The notes under the pieces were generated by a model. That model saw only the letters and a program-made list of their open reading frames with translations, was not told where the DNA came from and ran no database searches. The translations under genes were made by a program, and so were the position numbers. Shown piece by piece: positions 1 through 5,391 of a stretch of DNA of 8,048 bases. The stretch's first letter is position 1. Each line of letters starts with the position of its first letter. The DNA is taken from the NCBI GenBank assembly GCA_022564935.1, contig JADFKM010000072.1:1-8048 (forward strand). Reading direction: 5' to 3'. Source of the DNA: Candidatus Dadabacteria bacterium. Lineage in GTDB: Bacteria > Desulfobacterota_D > UBA1144 > Nemesobacterales > JADFKM01.

Positions 1-631
1 ATCGAAACTCACCATCAACCGACCTTCGCTCAACGGCCGCGACCACCCTGTTCCCGATCACCAGGCACCGGACGTCCGTTCCCCTGGACTCCTTGATGAA
101 TTCCTGGACAAGGATGTTTGCTTCCAGCTGCCGGAACGCATCTATCACCGACCGGGCCGCCGACTTCGATTCGACCAGCACCACGCCGACCCCCTGGGTG
201 CCCTCAAGAAGCTTGATAACGAGCGGGGGGCCGCCCACCGATTCGATCAGTCCGTCGATGTCCTGCGTGGCGTAAGCAAAGCCCGTGCGGGGCATTCCAA
301 CATCGGTCCTCGACAATATCTGAAGAGACCGGAGCTTATCGCGGGACCGGCTGATCGCCTGTGATTCGTTGACGGTGAATACGCCCATCATTTCGAACTG
401 ACGCACCACAGATGTCCCGTAGAAGGTCCGCACCGGCGCGATCCGGGCCACGACTGCATCGAATTCCAGCGACTCGCCCCGGTAGAGGACCTGCGGGTTG
501 TGCGGCGTGATGTTCATGTAGCAACGCAGGTAGTCGACTACCCGGACTTCATGGCCGCGCAGTTCGGCGGCCTCGACGAGACGGCGGGTCGAATACAGGT
601 TTGGGCTGCGGGAGAGGATTCCGAGTTTCAT
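1..631 (-). CDS. rimK: RimK, ribosomal protein S6 modification ligase (N-terminal 210 residues)
   Basis: ATP-grasp ligase that adds glutamate to the C-terminus of ribosomal protein S6 in the cytoplasm. The reading frame is open from ATG at 631 to the left edge, giving 210 residues of a family usually near 300. Visible landmarks match E. coli RimK almost block for block from memory: start [19 protein letters not shown] near residue 38, then [27 protein letters not shown], the nucleotide-binding loop [15 protein letters not shown], and [19 protein letters not shown]. The metal- and ATP-binding C-terminal third lies outside the window. No clear Shine-Dalgarno sequence precedes the ATG; a repeat-bearing spacer sits directly upstream. 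Codon use is GC-rich, unlike genes right of 1311. LysX-type relatives are possible but fit the N-terminus less well. Confidence 0.93.
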   Translation of the reverse strand, partial: MKLGILSRSPNLYSTRRLVEAAELRGHEVRVVDYLRCYMNITPHNPQVLYRGESLEFDAVVARIAPVRTFYGTSVVRQFEMMGVFTVNESQAISRSRDKLRSLQILSRTDVGMPRTGFAYATQDIDGLIESVGGPPLVIKLLEGTQGVGVVLVESKSAARSVIDAFRQLEANILVQEFIKESRGTDVRCLVIGNRVVAAVERRSVDGEFR

Positions 632-727
632 TTCAGGTCAGAAGGGGCCGGATGTGCGAAAACGAGGACAATTTGAGAAAGGGAGCCGGACTATGGTAAC
701 GCCCATGCCCCGCGAAGCTTTGCCGTG

Positions 728-759
728 TCGCCCAGATGCGCCCAGCACGCAAGGTGACA
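728..759. repeat. 32-base direct repeat, copy A
   Basis: Begins TCGCCCAGATGCGCC and ends GCACGCAAGGTGACA. It matches copy B at 905-936 at 29 of 32 positions, with mismatches at repeat positions 8, 16 and 17. Weaker similarity extends about 20 bases to the left of both copies (GCCCCGCGAAGCTT against GCCTCGCCGAGCTC). Start-to-start spacing is 177 bases. This may be part of a longer dispersed intergenic element. Confidence 0.75.
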
Positions 760-904
760 ACACCCAATCTCGCGCCACCAGGGCTTCCCCGGGCGAAATC
801 AACCAATTTCCCGACCGAAGTGGAGGGACCCCACGCGAACCCACCCACACCCGCCGCGTGCGCCCGGCTAGTGCACTCTGGCCTGCCTCGCCGAGCTCGC
901 GCGT

Positions 905-936
905 TCGCCCAAATGCGCCTCGCACGCAAGGTGACA
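905..936. repeat. 32-base direct repeat, copy B
   Basis: Begins TCGCCCAAATGCGCC and ends GCACGCAAGGTGACA, in the same orientation as copy A at 728-759. Only two copies are visible, so it is neither an array nor a CRISPR. It ends 26 bases from the stop codon of the kinase-like fragment on the minus strand. Confidence 0.75.
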
Positions 937-962
937 CGGCGATAACGATGTTCGCTTCCTCA

Positions 963-1334
963 CTACGAAGCGTGAGCCTCGATTCGGGAGCGGTCGGCGT
1001 CCGTCAGGAACGGCTCGACCTTGCGGACGAACTCGGCCATCGTGTCGCTCATTGACCCGCTGTTGTCGAGGGTGATCTTGTTGATGAGCAGCGACCAGTC
1101 AACGAGTTCCGCAAAGCGCGTCTTTACACGGTCGATGTCACCTTCAGAAATCACCATGTTCTCGTGCGGGTCATCGTGCATTCGCTGCCCGATCACATCG
1201 TCGTCCGCAGTGACATGGACCAGGACTGTGGCATCCGTGAAACGCAGAATCGTGCGCTCCCACTGGTGCATGACGACCTCGCGGTCGAGGCGGCCCGCGG
1301 TCATGGGTGTTGTATTGAGCGCGGCGATGTGGTG
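963..1334 (-). pseudogene. C-terminal fragment of a possible P-loop nucleotide-kinase-like protein
   Basis: The minus-strand frame ends at TAG 963-965 and is open back to an in-frame TGA at 1344-1346. The protein-like part begins near 1334 with HHIAALNTTP and continues through MHQWERTILRF, ATVLVHVTADDDVIGQRM, a DIDRVKTRFAEL stretch, INKITLDNSGS and MAEFVRKVEPFL. The spacing of an Arg/Trp-rich helix, a buried beta strand (VLVHVTA) and a late KITLDN strand suggests the C-terminal half of a kinase of the adenylate/deoxynucleoside type. The Walker A N-terminus that would prove this is absent. The gene is cut exactly where a CofE-like frame begins on the other strand. Methionine codons at 1304 and below are internal and lack a good ribosome binding site. 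Family assignment is tentative; that it is a truncated real gene is more secure. Confidence 0.5.
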
Positions 1335-1343
1335 GTTCTCACT
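1311..1343. other. Junction of two truncated genes (kinase-like / CofE-like)
   Basis: Both neighbours lose their N-terminus here: family-like sequence of the minus-strand gene reaches about 1334 and that of the plus-strand gene starts about 1314. They overlap on opposite strands with codons in register. Base composition and codon use change abruptly across this point, from GC-ending codons on the left to frequent ATA and AGG on the right. This is what an illegitimate recombination at short shared sequence, or an assembly chimera, would leave. Confidence 0.6.
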
Positions 1344-1964
1344 TCAAAGATCGTCTCAAAGGCCGAGGGGAGGATGGTAAAGATCGATGAAATAAGGCCC
1401 TCTCGAAAGGCCCGGACTATAGGCAGGTATTTTAAGAAGCCCCCCGAGGTTATCGAGCTGTATCTGCGGGAGGGGGAAATAGTGTGCGTGATCCCGCTTC
1501 GCAAGATCGCACGGGGGCTTGATAACCTTTTCGAGCGGTTTAATAAGGACAGGGAAGCCGAAAGGGAGGTTATCGGCAAAGACCCCTACATATTTATAGT
1601 GAGCGTAGGCGGTATGCTGCTCACCGACACCGAGATAAAATACGATAAGTTCGGCACCCAGGACATAGCGGTCGGCTCCTCAGGAATCCGTCCCGTATCG
1701 GGCGATTTCGGGGGTAAGGACTTGTACGGAAAGCCGAAGGTAGGCGGGATAGACAACCTTACCGACCTGGTTTCGGCAGCAGCCAATCTATTGTTCGGCC
1801 AGACAAGCCAGTCCGTGCCTGTGGTGATAATTAGGGGCCTTGAGTACGAGAGTAGCGAGGCGGGGGTGAAGGATACGCTTTATTCAGGAGCGCAGATTAA
1901 GAGGGCGATGAGACAGTGCCTGTGGGAAAACCTCAAGTATAGGGCGGTCTCAATGTTTCTTTAG
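1314..1964 (+). pseudogene. CofE-like coenzyme F420-0 gamma-glutamyl ligase, N-terminally truncated
   Basis: CofE adds glutamate residues to the side chain of coenzyme F420 using GTP. About 216 residues remain, from IERGDVVVLTSKIVSKAEGR, a hallmark strand-helix of the family, to stop TAG 1962-1964. Also recognisable are GTQDIAVGSSGIRPVSGDFG, KDLYGK, a Leu/Ala-rich helix VSAAANLLFG and PVVIIRG. About 30 to 40 N-terminal residues are missing; the in-frame extension to 1164 is the antisense of the kinase-like fragment, not CofE. Two family features are not visible: the central NAGID-SN motif and the GRPWR stretch, which reads EIKYDKFG here. So this is a divergent relative, and F420 ligase activity is not certain even for an intact version. 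No start codon with a ribosome binding site lies near the junction. Confidence 0.7.
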
Positions 1965-2128
1965 TGTTCGGCGCGCGTTCCAGTCCGGTTCGATTCAATA
2001 GAGTGTTATCTGAGCGCGGCGCAAGTTGGTGCGTTTCGATACAAATAACGTCTATTTATATATAACCCTTTATTTTCTATCCGGCTGGGCCCTTCAAAAA
2101 TAGGTTATATTAAGAGGGTAAGATAAGT
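1965..2128. other. Intergenic, probable AsmA promoter region
   Basis: 164 bases between the CofE-like stop and the AsmA gene. It turns AT-rich from about 2038 (TATTTATATATAACC at 2053-2067), a plausible place for a promoter -10, but I cannot pick a convincing -35 box. No terminator hairpin with a T-run is apparent after 1964. Confidence 0.3.
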
Positions 2129-2130
2129 GT

Positions 2131-2138
2131 GGAGGTGA
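2131..2138 (+). promoter_or_regulatory. Shine-Dalgarno deciding a TTG start
   Basis: GGAGGTGA lies 8 bases before TTG at 2147. The earlier GTG at 2129 has only a weaker AGGG about a dozen bases upstream, and using it would place this strong site inside the gene. The TTG start also gives the usual AsmA N-terminus: a few basic residues, then the membrane segment. Confidence 0.6.
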
Positions 2139-2146
2139 GAGCGGAA

Positions 2147-3640
2147 TTGTTTAAAAGCATTTTCAAAGGCGTTTTCATAGCCGTGGTTTTACTTGTCGTG
2201 GCGGCGGTGGCTGCGACGATGCTCGTGGATCTTAACAGCATGAAGCCTTGGATCGAAAACGAGGTATCGAAAAACATCGACAAGGATTTCAAGATAAACG
2301 GCGACATAAAGCTTGTACTTTTCCCATCTCCTTCGATCTCTCTGAGCGATGTTCAATTAAGCTATGCTAAAGGCTCCATAATCTCGGTCGAAAGGGTTTT
2401 CGTAATGCCCAAGCTGGGCCCGCTGCTTTATAAACAGGTCGAGCTGTCCAGGGTTGAACTGCTAAGACCCGTTATCAGGCTGGAAGCCGGAAAAGGGGCT
2501 AAGACCGATAGAAGTCAGGCGAGTAAAAGCGCCTCTCAAAAGACAGCGGGTGCCTCCGGGGAGACCCCTCCCAAGCAAACCCTAGCGGATAAGATGGTGA
2601 TAAAGGACGGGGAGTTTGTCGTTGTGGGCAGCGATGGCAAGCAGACCATCGTAGTGCGGGGCATAAACGTAGATATCAGACGGGTGAGCATTGATAAAGG
2701 CGCAGCGGGCGGGGAGGGAGACGGTTTTGATTTCATCAGGAGCCTCTCGCTCAACGGGGAGGTTTCTGTCGAGAGCTCGAAGATAAACAATATGAGCGCA
2801 ACGGATATCAACTCGGGAATTACGCTAAATGGCGGTGTGCTCGAGTTAAAGCCCTTGACTATGGAAGTTTTCGGGAGCAGGACGGAGGGAGCGGGCGTAG
2901 TTGATTTTACCGGGAAGATGCCCCGCTTGAACATAAAGCAGACGGTGCGCGGTCTCGATCTGGAAAAACTGTTCAACGAGCTGAACGATAAAAAGACCAT
3001 GAGCGGCAAAGCGGACATTTTTATCGACCTGTCGTCTTCGGGAAGAGGAGGGGAGGAGATCAAACACAACTTGTACGGAAGCGTTTTAATGAAGGGAAAA
3101 GGGCTGGTTCTCTACGACTACGACATAGATAAGATCCTGGCCGATTATGAGAAGACCCAAAAATATGACCTGGTGGATATGGGCTCGCTTTTCATAGCCG
3201 GCCCCTTTGGCCCGCTGCTCACAAAGGGCTACGACGTAGTCGGCGCGTACAAGGGCATGGCGGGTGGGCGCAGCGATATTACCGAGCTCATTTCCGACTG
3301 GCGGGTTAGGGGAGGGGTCGCGACGGCAAGGGACGTGGCTTTCGCGACGAAGAGCAACAGGATAGCCATCAGGGGGAAGATGGACTTCATACGCGGCGAG
3401 TTCAGGAATTTCACGGTGGCCGTGCTGGACGCCGGGGGATGCGCCAAGTACAGACAGGCGATACACGGCTCTTTCGACAACCCGAAGGTAGATAAGGTGG
3501 CGATCGTCGGGCAGACCATTGCGGGGCCGGTTATCTCCCTCCTTAAGAAGGCTAAAAAGATGGTCGTTAAAACCAACTGCAGGGTCTTTTACTCAGGCTC
3601 CGTGTCCCATCCTGCCGTAGGTGTAGAGGGGAGCAAGTAG
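2147..3640 (+). CDS. AsmA-family envelope protein
   Basis: AsmA-family proteins are inner-membrane-anchored periplasmic proteins linked to outer-membrane assembly and lipid transport. From TTG 2147 the product is 497 residues; a GTG at 2129 would add six. It begins MFKSIFKG, then one membrane segment (about residues 8-27), then the hallmark VDLNSMKPWIENEV and INGDIKLVLFPSPSISLSDVQL. LLRPVIRLE follows near 110, then a polar Ser/Lys/Thr-rich linker at about 115-144. The remainder looks beta-rich, with the conserved-looking C-terminal part HGSFDNPKVDK and NCRVFYSGSVSHP. Length is ordinary for the family and there are no frame breaks, in contrast to its truncated left neighbour. Codons (frequent ATA, AGG, AAG) match the CofE-like fragment. 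It appears to be transcribed alone. Confidence 0.85.
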   Translation: MFKSIFKGVFIAVVLLVVAAVAATMLVDLNSMKPWIENEVSKNIDKDFKINGDIKLVLFPSPSISLSDVQLSYAKGSIISVERVFVMPKLGPLLYKQVELSRVELLRPVIRLEAGKGAKTDRSQASKSASQKTAGASGETPPKQTLADKMVIKDGEFVVVGSDGKQTIVVRGINVDIRRVSIDKGAAGGEGDGFDFIRSLSLNGEVSVESSKINNMSATDINSGITLNGGVLELKPLTMEVFGSRTEGAGVVDFTGKMPRLNIKQTVRGLDLEKLFNELNDKKTMSGKADIFIDLSSSGRGGEEIKHNLYGSVLMKGKGLVLYDYDIDKILADYEKTQKYDLVDMGSLFIAGPFGPLLTKGYDVVGAYKGMAGGRSDITELISDWRVRGGVATARDVAFATKSNRIAIRGKMDFIRGEFRNFTVAVLDAGGCAKYRQAIHGSFDNPKVDKVAIVGQTIAGPVISLLKKAKKMVVKTNCRVFYSGSVSHPAVGVEGSK

Positions 3641-3744
3641 TATTCTGCGTTTTCTGTAGTCATAAACGAGAGCCCGGGAAAGGCGCTCGGTGTAATGAAC
3701 CCTCAGGGCTGACTCTTCTCAACAGATTTCCGCTCCGTAAGGAT

Positions 3745-3760
3745 AAAAGCCCGCAGGCTT
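3745..3760 (-). terminator. Weak terminator-like hairpin for the cold-shock array
   Basis: On the minus strand AAGCC, loop TGCG, GGCTT forms a 5-bp stem followed by TT, so the downstream side reads GGCTTTT. It lies about 275 bases after the last cold-shock stop codon, which is far. The stem is short, so the call is tentative. Confidence 0.25.
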
Positions 3761-3767
3761 GGGTCAG

Positions 3768-3791
3768 ACGTTGCTAAAAAAACGTATTTTT
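3768..3791 (+). terminator. Weak terminator-like hairpin after AsmA
   Basis: ACGTT at 3768-3772 pairs with AACGT at 3781-3785 and is followed closely by a run of five T at 3787-3791. The stem is short and not GC-rich, and it sits about 130 bases beyond the AsmA stop, so it is only a possibility. Confidence 0.25.
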
Positions 3792-3863
3792 CTTCACACA
3801 ATACTTAGAGCGGTTAAGGTTGTGCGGAGTTCCTTAACACTGATCGCATATGAGGAAGCGACC

Positions 3864-3995
3864 ATGGCCGCCATTCCCCCCGAAGGTCTGGTCTCCGGCG
3901 GTAAAACGCCGACCGAATCCGCACGCTTCTCCCCCCTGCATCGCGGTGCTCTACATCCCGTAAAGACGCAACTTCTCCGTAACAATTTCAATTAA
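3864..3995 (+). CDS. Candidate small protein, 43 residues
   Basis: ATG at 3864 to TAA at 3993-3995. A GAGGAAG sequence at 3851-3857 gives a reasonable ribosome binding site. The product starts MAAIPPEGLVSGGKTPTE and is Pro/Ser/Arg-rich with no membrane segment and no domain I can name. Codons are balanced and mostly common ones, unlike a random AT-rich spacer. Against it: short length, no clear promoter, and position in a spacer between converging genes. It could also be a non-coding repeat element that happens to be open. Function unknown. Confidence 0.3.
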   Translation: MAAIPPEGLVSGGKTPTESARFSPLHRGALHPVKTQLLRNNFN

Positions 3996-4035
3996 TCAAT
4001 TGATAGTTTTATGGAATGCGCTGAAAGGAAAGTAA

Positions 4036-4245
4036 TTACTCCGCTAAACGCACGCTTGAGGCCCTTGGGCCCTTGCCGCGAGACGGGCTCTCTTCAAGCT
4101 CATATTCCACGTCCTGACCTTCGCTCAAAGACTCGAAGTCAGCATCGACCAGGGATGATAGATGGAAGAACACGTCTTGTCCATCCTCTCCTCCGATAAA
4201 TCCGAAGCCCCTGTCGGAAATCAATTTATTTATTTTCCCCTTCAT
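4036..4245 (-). CDS. Cold-shock-domain protein, copy 1 (last in the array)
   Basis: 69 residues, a single cold-shock (OB-fold) nucleic-acid-binding domain expected to bind single-stranded RNA or DNA. RNP1 reads GFGFI at residues 13-17 and RNP2 VFFHL at 25-29; the C-terminal half carries SLSEGQDVEYELEE and a basic tail. The KWFN stretch of classical CspA proteins is replaced by KINKLISDR. This copy is the most diverged of the three: Asp24 and SerLeu31-32 where the others have Glu and AlaMet, and an RLAE tail where the others end RV. A ribosome binding site GGAGG lies 7 bases before ATG inside a conserved hairpin. It is 41 bases downstream of copy 2 and probably cotranscribed with it. Confidence 0.9.
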   Translation of the reverse strand: MKGKINKLISDRGFGFIGGEDGQDVFFHLSSLVDADFESLSEGQDVEYELEESPSRGKGPRASSVRLAE

Positions 4246-4246
4246 A

Positions 4247-4268
4247 CCTATACCTCCTTTTGTATAAG
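4247..4268 (-). promoter_or_regulatory. Hairpin with Shine-Dalgarno in the loop, copy 1
   Basis: On the mRNA, CUUAUAC (from 4268-4262) pairs with GUAUAGG (4253-4247) around loop AAAAGGAG, one base before AUG. The A-to-G change relative to copies 2 and 3 turns a U-A pair into U-G, so all seven pairs are kept. Retained pairing through a base change argues that the stem is functional. Confidence 0.6.
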
Positions 4269-4286
4269 CGAGTATCGTTATAGTTT

Positions 4287-4490
4287 TTATACACGTACGC
4301 TTGAAGCCCTTGGGCCCTTGCCGCGAGACGGGTTCTCTTCAAGCTCATACTCCACGTTCTGACCTTCGCTCAAAGAATCGAAGTCGGCATCAACCATGGC
4401 CGATAGATGGAAGAACACTTCTTGTCCGTCCTCTCCTCCGATAAATCCAAAGCCCCTGTCGGAAACCAATTTATTTATTTTCCCTTTCAT
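4287..4490 (-). CDS. Cold-shock-domain protein, copy 2 (middle)
   Basis: 67 residues, differing from copy 3 at only two positions (Val9 for Ile, Asn45 for Asp), with RNP1 GFGFI at 13-17 and RNP2 VFFHL at 25-29. Start ATG 4488-4490 follows the loop-displayed ribosome binding site. Stop TAA 4287-4289 lies 41 bases before the start of copy 1. The tandem unit is exactly 245 bases, the same as to copy 3, pointing to duplication of a gene-plus-leader unit. It is expected to be a cytoplasmic RNA chaperone or regulator; the actual cold response is inferred from the family, not visible. Confidence 0.92.
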   Translation of the reverse strand: MKGKINKLVSDRGFGFIGGEDGQEVFFHLSAMVDADFDSLSEGQNVEYELEENPSRGKGPRASSVRV

Positions 4491-4491
4491 T

Positions 4492-4513
4492 CTTATACCT
4501 CCTTTTGTATAAG
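4492..4513 (-). promoter_or_regulatory. Hairpin with Shine-Dalgarno in the loop, copy 2
   Basis: CUUAUAC (4513-4507) and GUAUAAG (4498-4492) form a perfect 7-bp stem around the 8-base loop AAAAGGAG, one base before AUG. The GGAG core lies in the loop and its last G closes the stem. Confidence 0.65.
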
Positions 4514-4531
4514 CGAGTTTTGTTATAGTTT

Positions 4532-4735
4532 TTATACACGCACGCTTGAAGCCCTTGGGCCTTTACCGCGAGACGGGTTCTCTTCAAGCTCATACTCCAC
4601 GTCCTGACCTTCGCTCAAAGAATCGAAGTCGGCGTCAACCATGGCCGATAGATGGAAGAACACTTCTTGTCCGTCCTCTCCTCCGATAAAGCCAAAGCCC
4701 CTGTCGGAAATCAATTTATTTATTTTTCCCTTCAT
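4532..4735 (-). CDS. Cold-shock-domain protein, copy 3 (first in the array)
   Basis: 67 residues, MKGKINKLISDRGFGFIGG at the N-terminus, RNP2 VFFHLS, C-terminus ASSVRV. It is the promoter-proximal copy: upstream sequence diverges from the tandem unit at about 4779, so the transcript most likely begins between there and 4875. It carries the same hairpin leader with a loop one base shorter. The classical KWFN aromatic platform residues are absent, placing it in the divergent 'KGxI..L..DRGFGFI' type of cold-shock domain. Near-identity to copy 2 indicates recent duplication or gene conversion. Confidence 0.92.
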   Translation of the reverse strand: MKGKINKLISDRGFGFIGGEDGQEVFFHLSAMVDADFDSLSEGQDVEYELEENPSRGKGPRASSVRV

Positions 4736-4737
4736 TT

Positions 4738-4758
4738 CTTATACCTCCTTTGTATAAG
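4738..4758 (-). promoter_or_regulatory. Hairpin with Shine-Dalgarno in the loop, copy 3
   Basis: CUUAUAC (4758-4752) and GUAUAAG (4744-4738) form the same perfect 7-bp stem around a 7-base loop AAAGGAG, two bases before AUG. Loop length and spacer vary among the three copies while the stem does not. Confidence 0.65.
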
Positions 4759-4780
4759 TAAGTTTTGTTATAGTTTTTAA

Positions 4781-4816
4781 ATATGCAGGCATATTCGCTG
4801 CAGCTTTGCAGGCATA
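4781..4816. promoter_or_regulatory. Two near-palindromic boxes, possible operator pair
   Basis: ATATGC-AG-GCATAT at 4781-4794 is a perfect 6+6 inverted repeat. The core TGCAGGCATA (4784-4793) recurs at 4807-4816, 23 bases on, close to two helical turns. Both lie just upstream of the first cold-shock gene, about 50 and 75 bases before its ATG, where a regulator would bind. No known regulator is assigned. Confidence 0.4.
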
Positions 4817-4842
4817 CGCTCCGCTCTTTGTGTTCAGACTTT

Positions 4843-4875
4843 TATCCAAACAGTATATAGCCTCCCGTTTGGATA
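4843..4875. repeat. 9-bp inverted repeat with 15-base spacer
   Basis: TATCCAAAC at 4843-4851 and GTTTGGATA at 4867-4875 are exact reverse complements. On the minus strand the right-hand side is followed by AAAAG, not T, so this is not a terminator for that strand. On the plus strand no T-run follows either. The spacer contains TATATA. It may be an operator or an upstream leader hairpin. Confidence 0.45.
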
Positions 4876-5164
4876 GATTCCATCGTTTCACAATAGTTAT
4901 AAGGGTCAATTGATAAAGCTTAGTGGGACAGTCAAGCCGAAAGCGTTATAAGAAAAGATATTGCCACAGATAACTATGCCTCTTGAAATAAACTATACCA
5001 TATGTGTTGACAATAACAGCATTGTAGGTGTTTGTAAAGAGAAAGAGATAAAAAAGCTGTAATTGAACTTGGGGAATGTATCTGTAGCTTGGGTTGGTAG
5101 GTGAATGAAAGACGGGGGAGGAGGCGTCGCGAAAGGGAACGCCTGCCCCCCGGGGAGTTTTATT

Positions 5165-5391
5165 ATTAAGATATATCTTGCGGCTCCCCTGTTTTCTCAG
5201 GTGGAGAGGCGCTGGAACAGAGAGCTTGCCTCTGTACTACTGGAGCAAAATCCTGACACCGAAGTTATTCTTCCTCAGGATACGTAGGTTGAAAGACCCG
5301 ACGGGGAGCCTGATTTTGCCTCGGTGTTTGAGAGGAAGTGGGTATGATTGAGAGCGCCGATGTGGTGGTGGCGGTTCTCGACGGGTTCGAC
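5165..5391 (+). pseudogene. Decayed nucleoside 2-deoxyribosyltransferase fragment
   Basis: The enzyme exchanges bases between 2'-deoxynucleosides. The N-terminal signature KIYLAAPLFSQVERRWNREL is clear, followed by VILPQDT, then an amber TAG at 5285-5287 where the frame goes on with VERPDGEPDFASVFER. One base is then missing at 5336-5337, after which VGMIESADVVVAVLDG continues one frame over. The expected initiator just before KIYLA is ATT at 5165, with a GGGGAG site 7 bases upstream, so ATG has probably mutated to ATT. The usual continuation, the DSGT and catalytic-Glu region (E-GYA), is absent: after DG at 5380-5385 the frame enters an unrelated protein. Four separate defects make this a pseudogene. 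The frame also opens upstream from ATG 5105, but that part is not family-like. Confidence 0.85.

Larger units (their letters stand above)
632..962. other. GC-rich intergenic spacer with repeats
   Basis: 331 bases between the stop of the kinase-like fragment and the start of rimK. Overlapping frames are open here on both strands, but their translations are Arg/Ala/Gly/Pro-rich and the two copies of a direct repeat fall inside them, as expected for chance ORFs in GC-rich repeat DNA. I see no convincing gene, promoter or terminator. The spacer holds two 32-base direct repeats, listed separately. Confidence 0.55.
3641..4035. other. Intergenic between converging AsmA and cold-shock genes
   Basis: 395 bases between two converging gene ends, so terminators are expected. 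Two weak candidates exist, listed separately. The only coding candidate is a 43-codon plus-strand ORF at 3864-3995. Around 3970-4035 the DNA is AT-rich with a palindromic TCAATTGA; nothing else is recognisable. Confidence 0.5.
4036..4779 (-). repeat. Three tandem 245-base units (gene plus leader)
   Basis: Start codons at 4245, 4490 and 4735 are exactly 245 bases apart. Each unit holds one cold-shock gene and a leader reading AAACTATAAC, a short linker and the hairpin. Copies 2 and 3 differ at roughly a dozen bases over the unit; copy 1 is more diverged, especially at its 3' end. Unit similarity on the upstream side stops near 4779. Confidence 0.9.
4759..5104. other. Intergenic region upstream of the cold-shock array
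   Basis: About 345 bases without a gene. 4781-4816 carries two copies of TGCAGGCATA, and 4843-4875 a 9-bp inverted repeat; both are listed. A perfect TTGACA at 5007-5012 on the plus strand lacks a matching -10 at usual spacing. On the minus strand TATAAC (4772-4767) resembles a -10 for copy 3, but its -35 position overlaps the near-palindrome and is not canonical. Confidence 0.4.

Noticed and set aside
633-937. Overlapping ORFs of about 98 residues on the minus strand and one on the plus strand
   Set aside because: Several frames are open at once in GC-rich repeat DNA, translations are low-complexity Arg/Gly/Pro, and no start has a clear ribosome binding site.
1164-1313. In-frame N-terminal extension of the CofE-like frame, giving a 266-residue ORF
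   Set aside because: It is the exact antisense of the kinase-like coding fragment, has no ribosome binding site, and carries no CofE-family sequence.
2536-3069. 177-codon minus-strand ORF
   Set aside because: It lies wholly inside the AsmA gene; its Ser/Pro-rich translation is the shadow of that gene and has no start signal.
4162-4607. Plus-strand ORFs repeating across the cold-shock array
   Set aside because: They are antisense to the cold-shock genes and repeat only because the units repeat.
4036-4779. CRISPR or other repeat-spacer array
   Set aside because: The 245-base period contains complete coding units with few differences; there are no short repeats separated by unique spacers.
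4843-4875. Inverted repeat as a rho-independent terminator
   Set aside because: Neither strand has a T-run after the stem, the stem is not GC-rich, and the 15-base loop is long.
5007-5035. Perfect TTGACA as a plus-strand promoter for the deoxyribosyltransferase
   Set aside because: No acceptable -10 hexamer lies 16 to 18 bases downstream.
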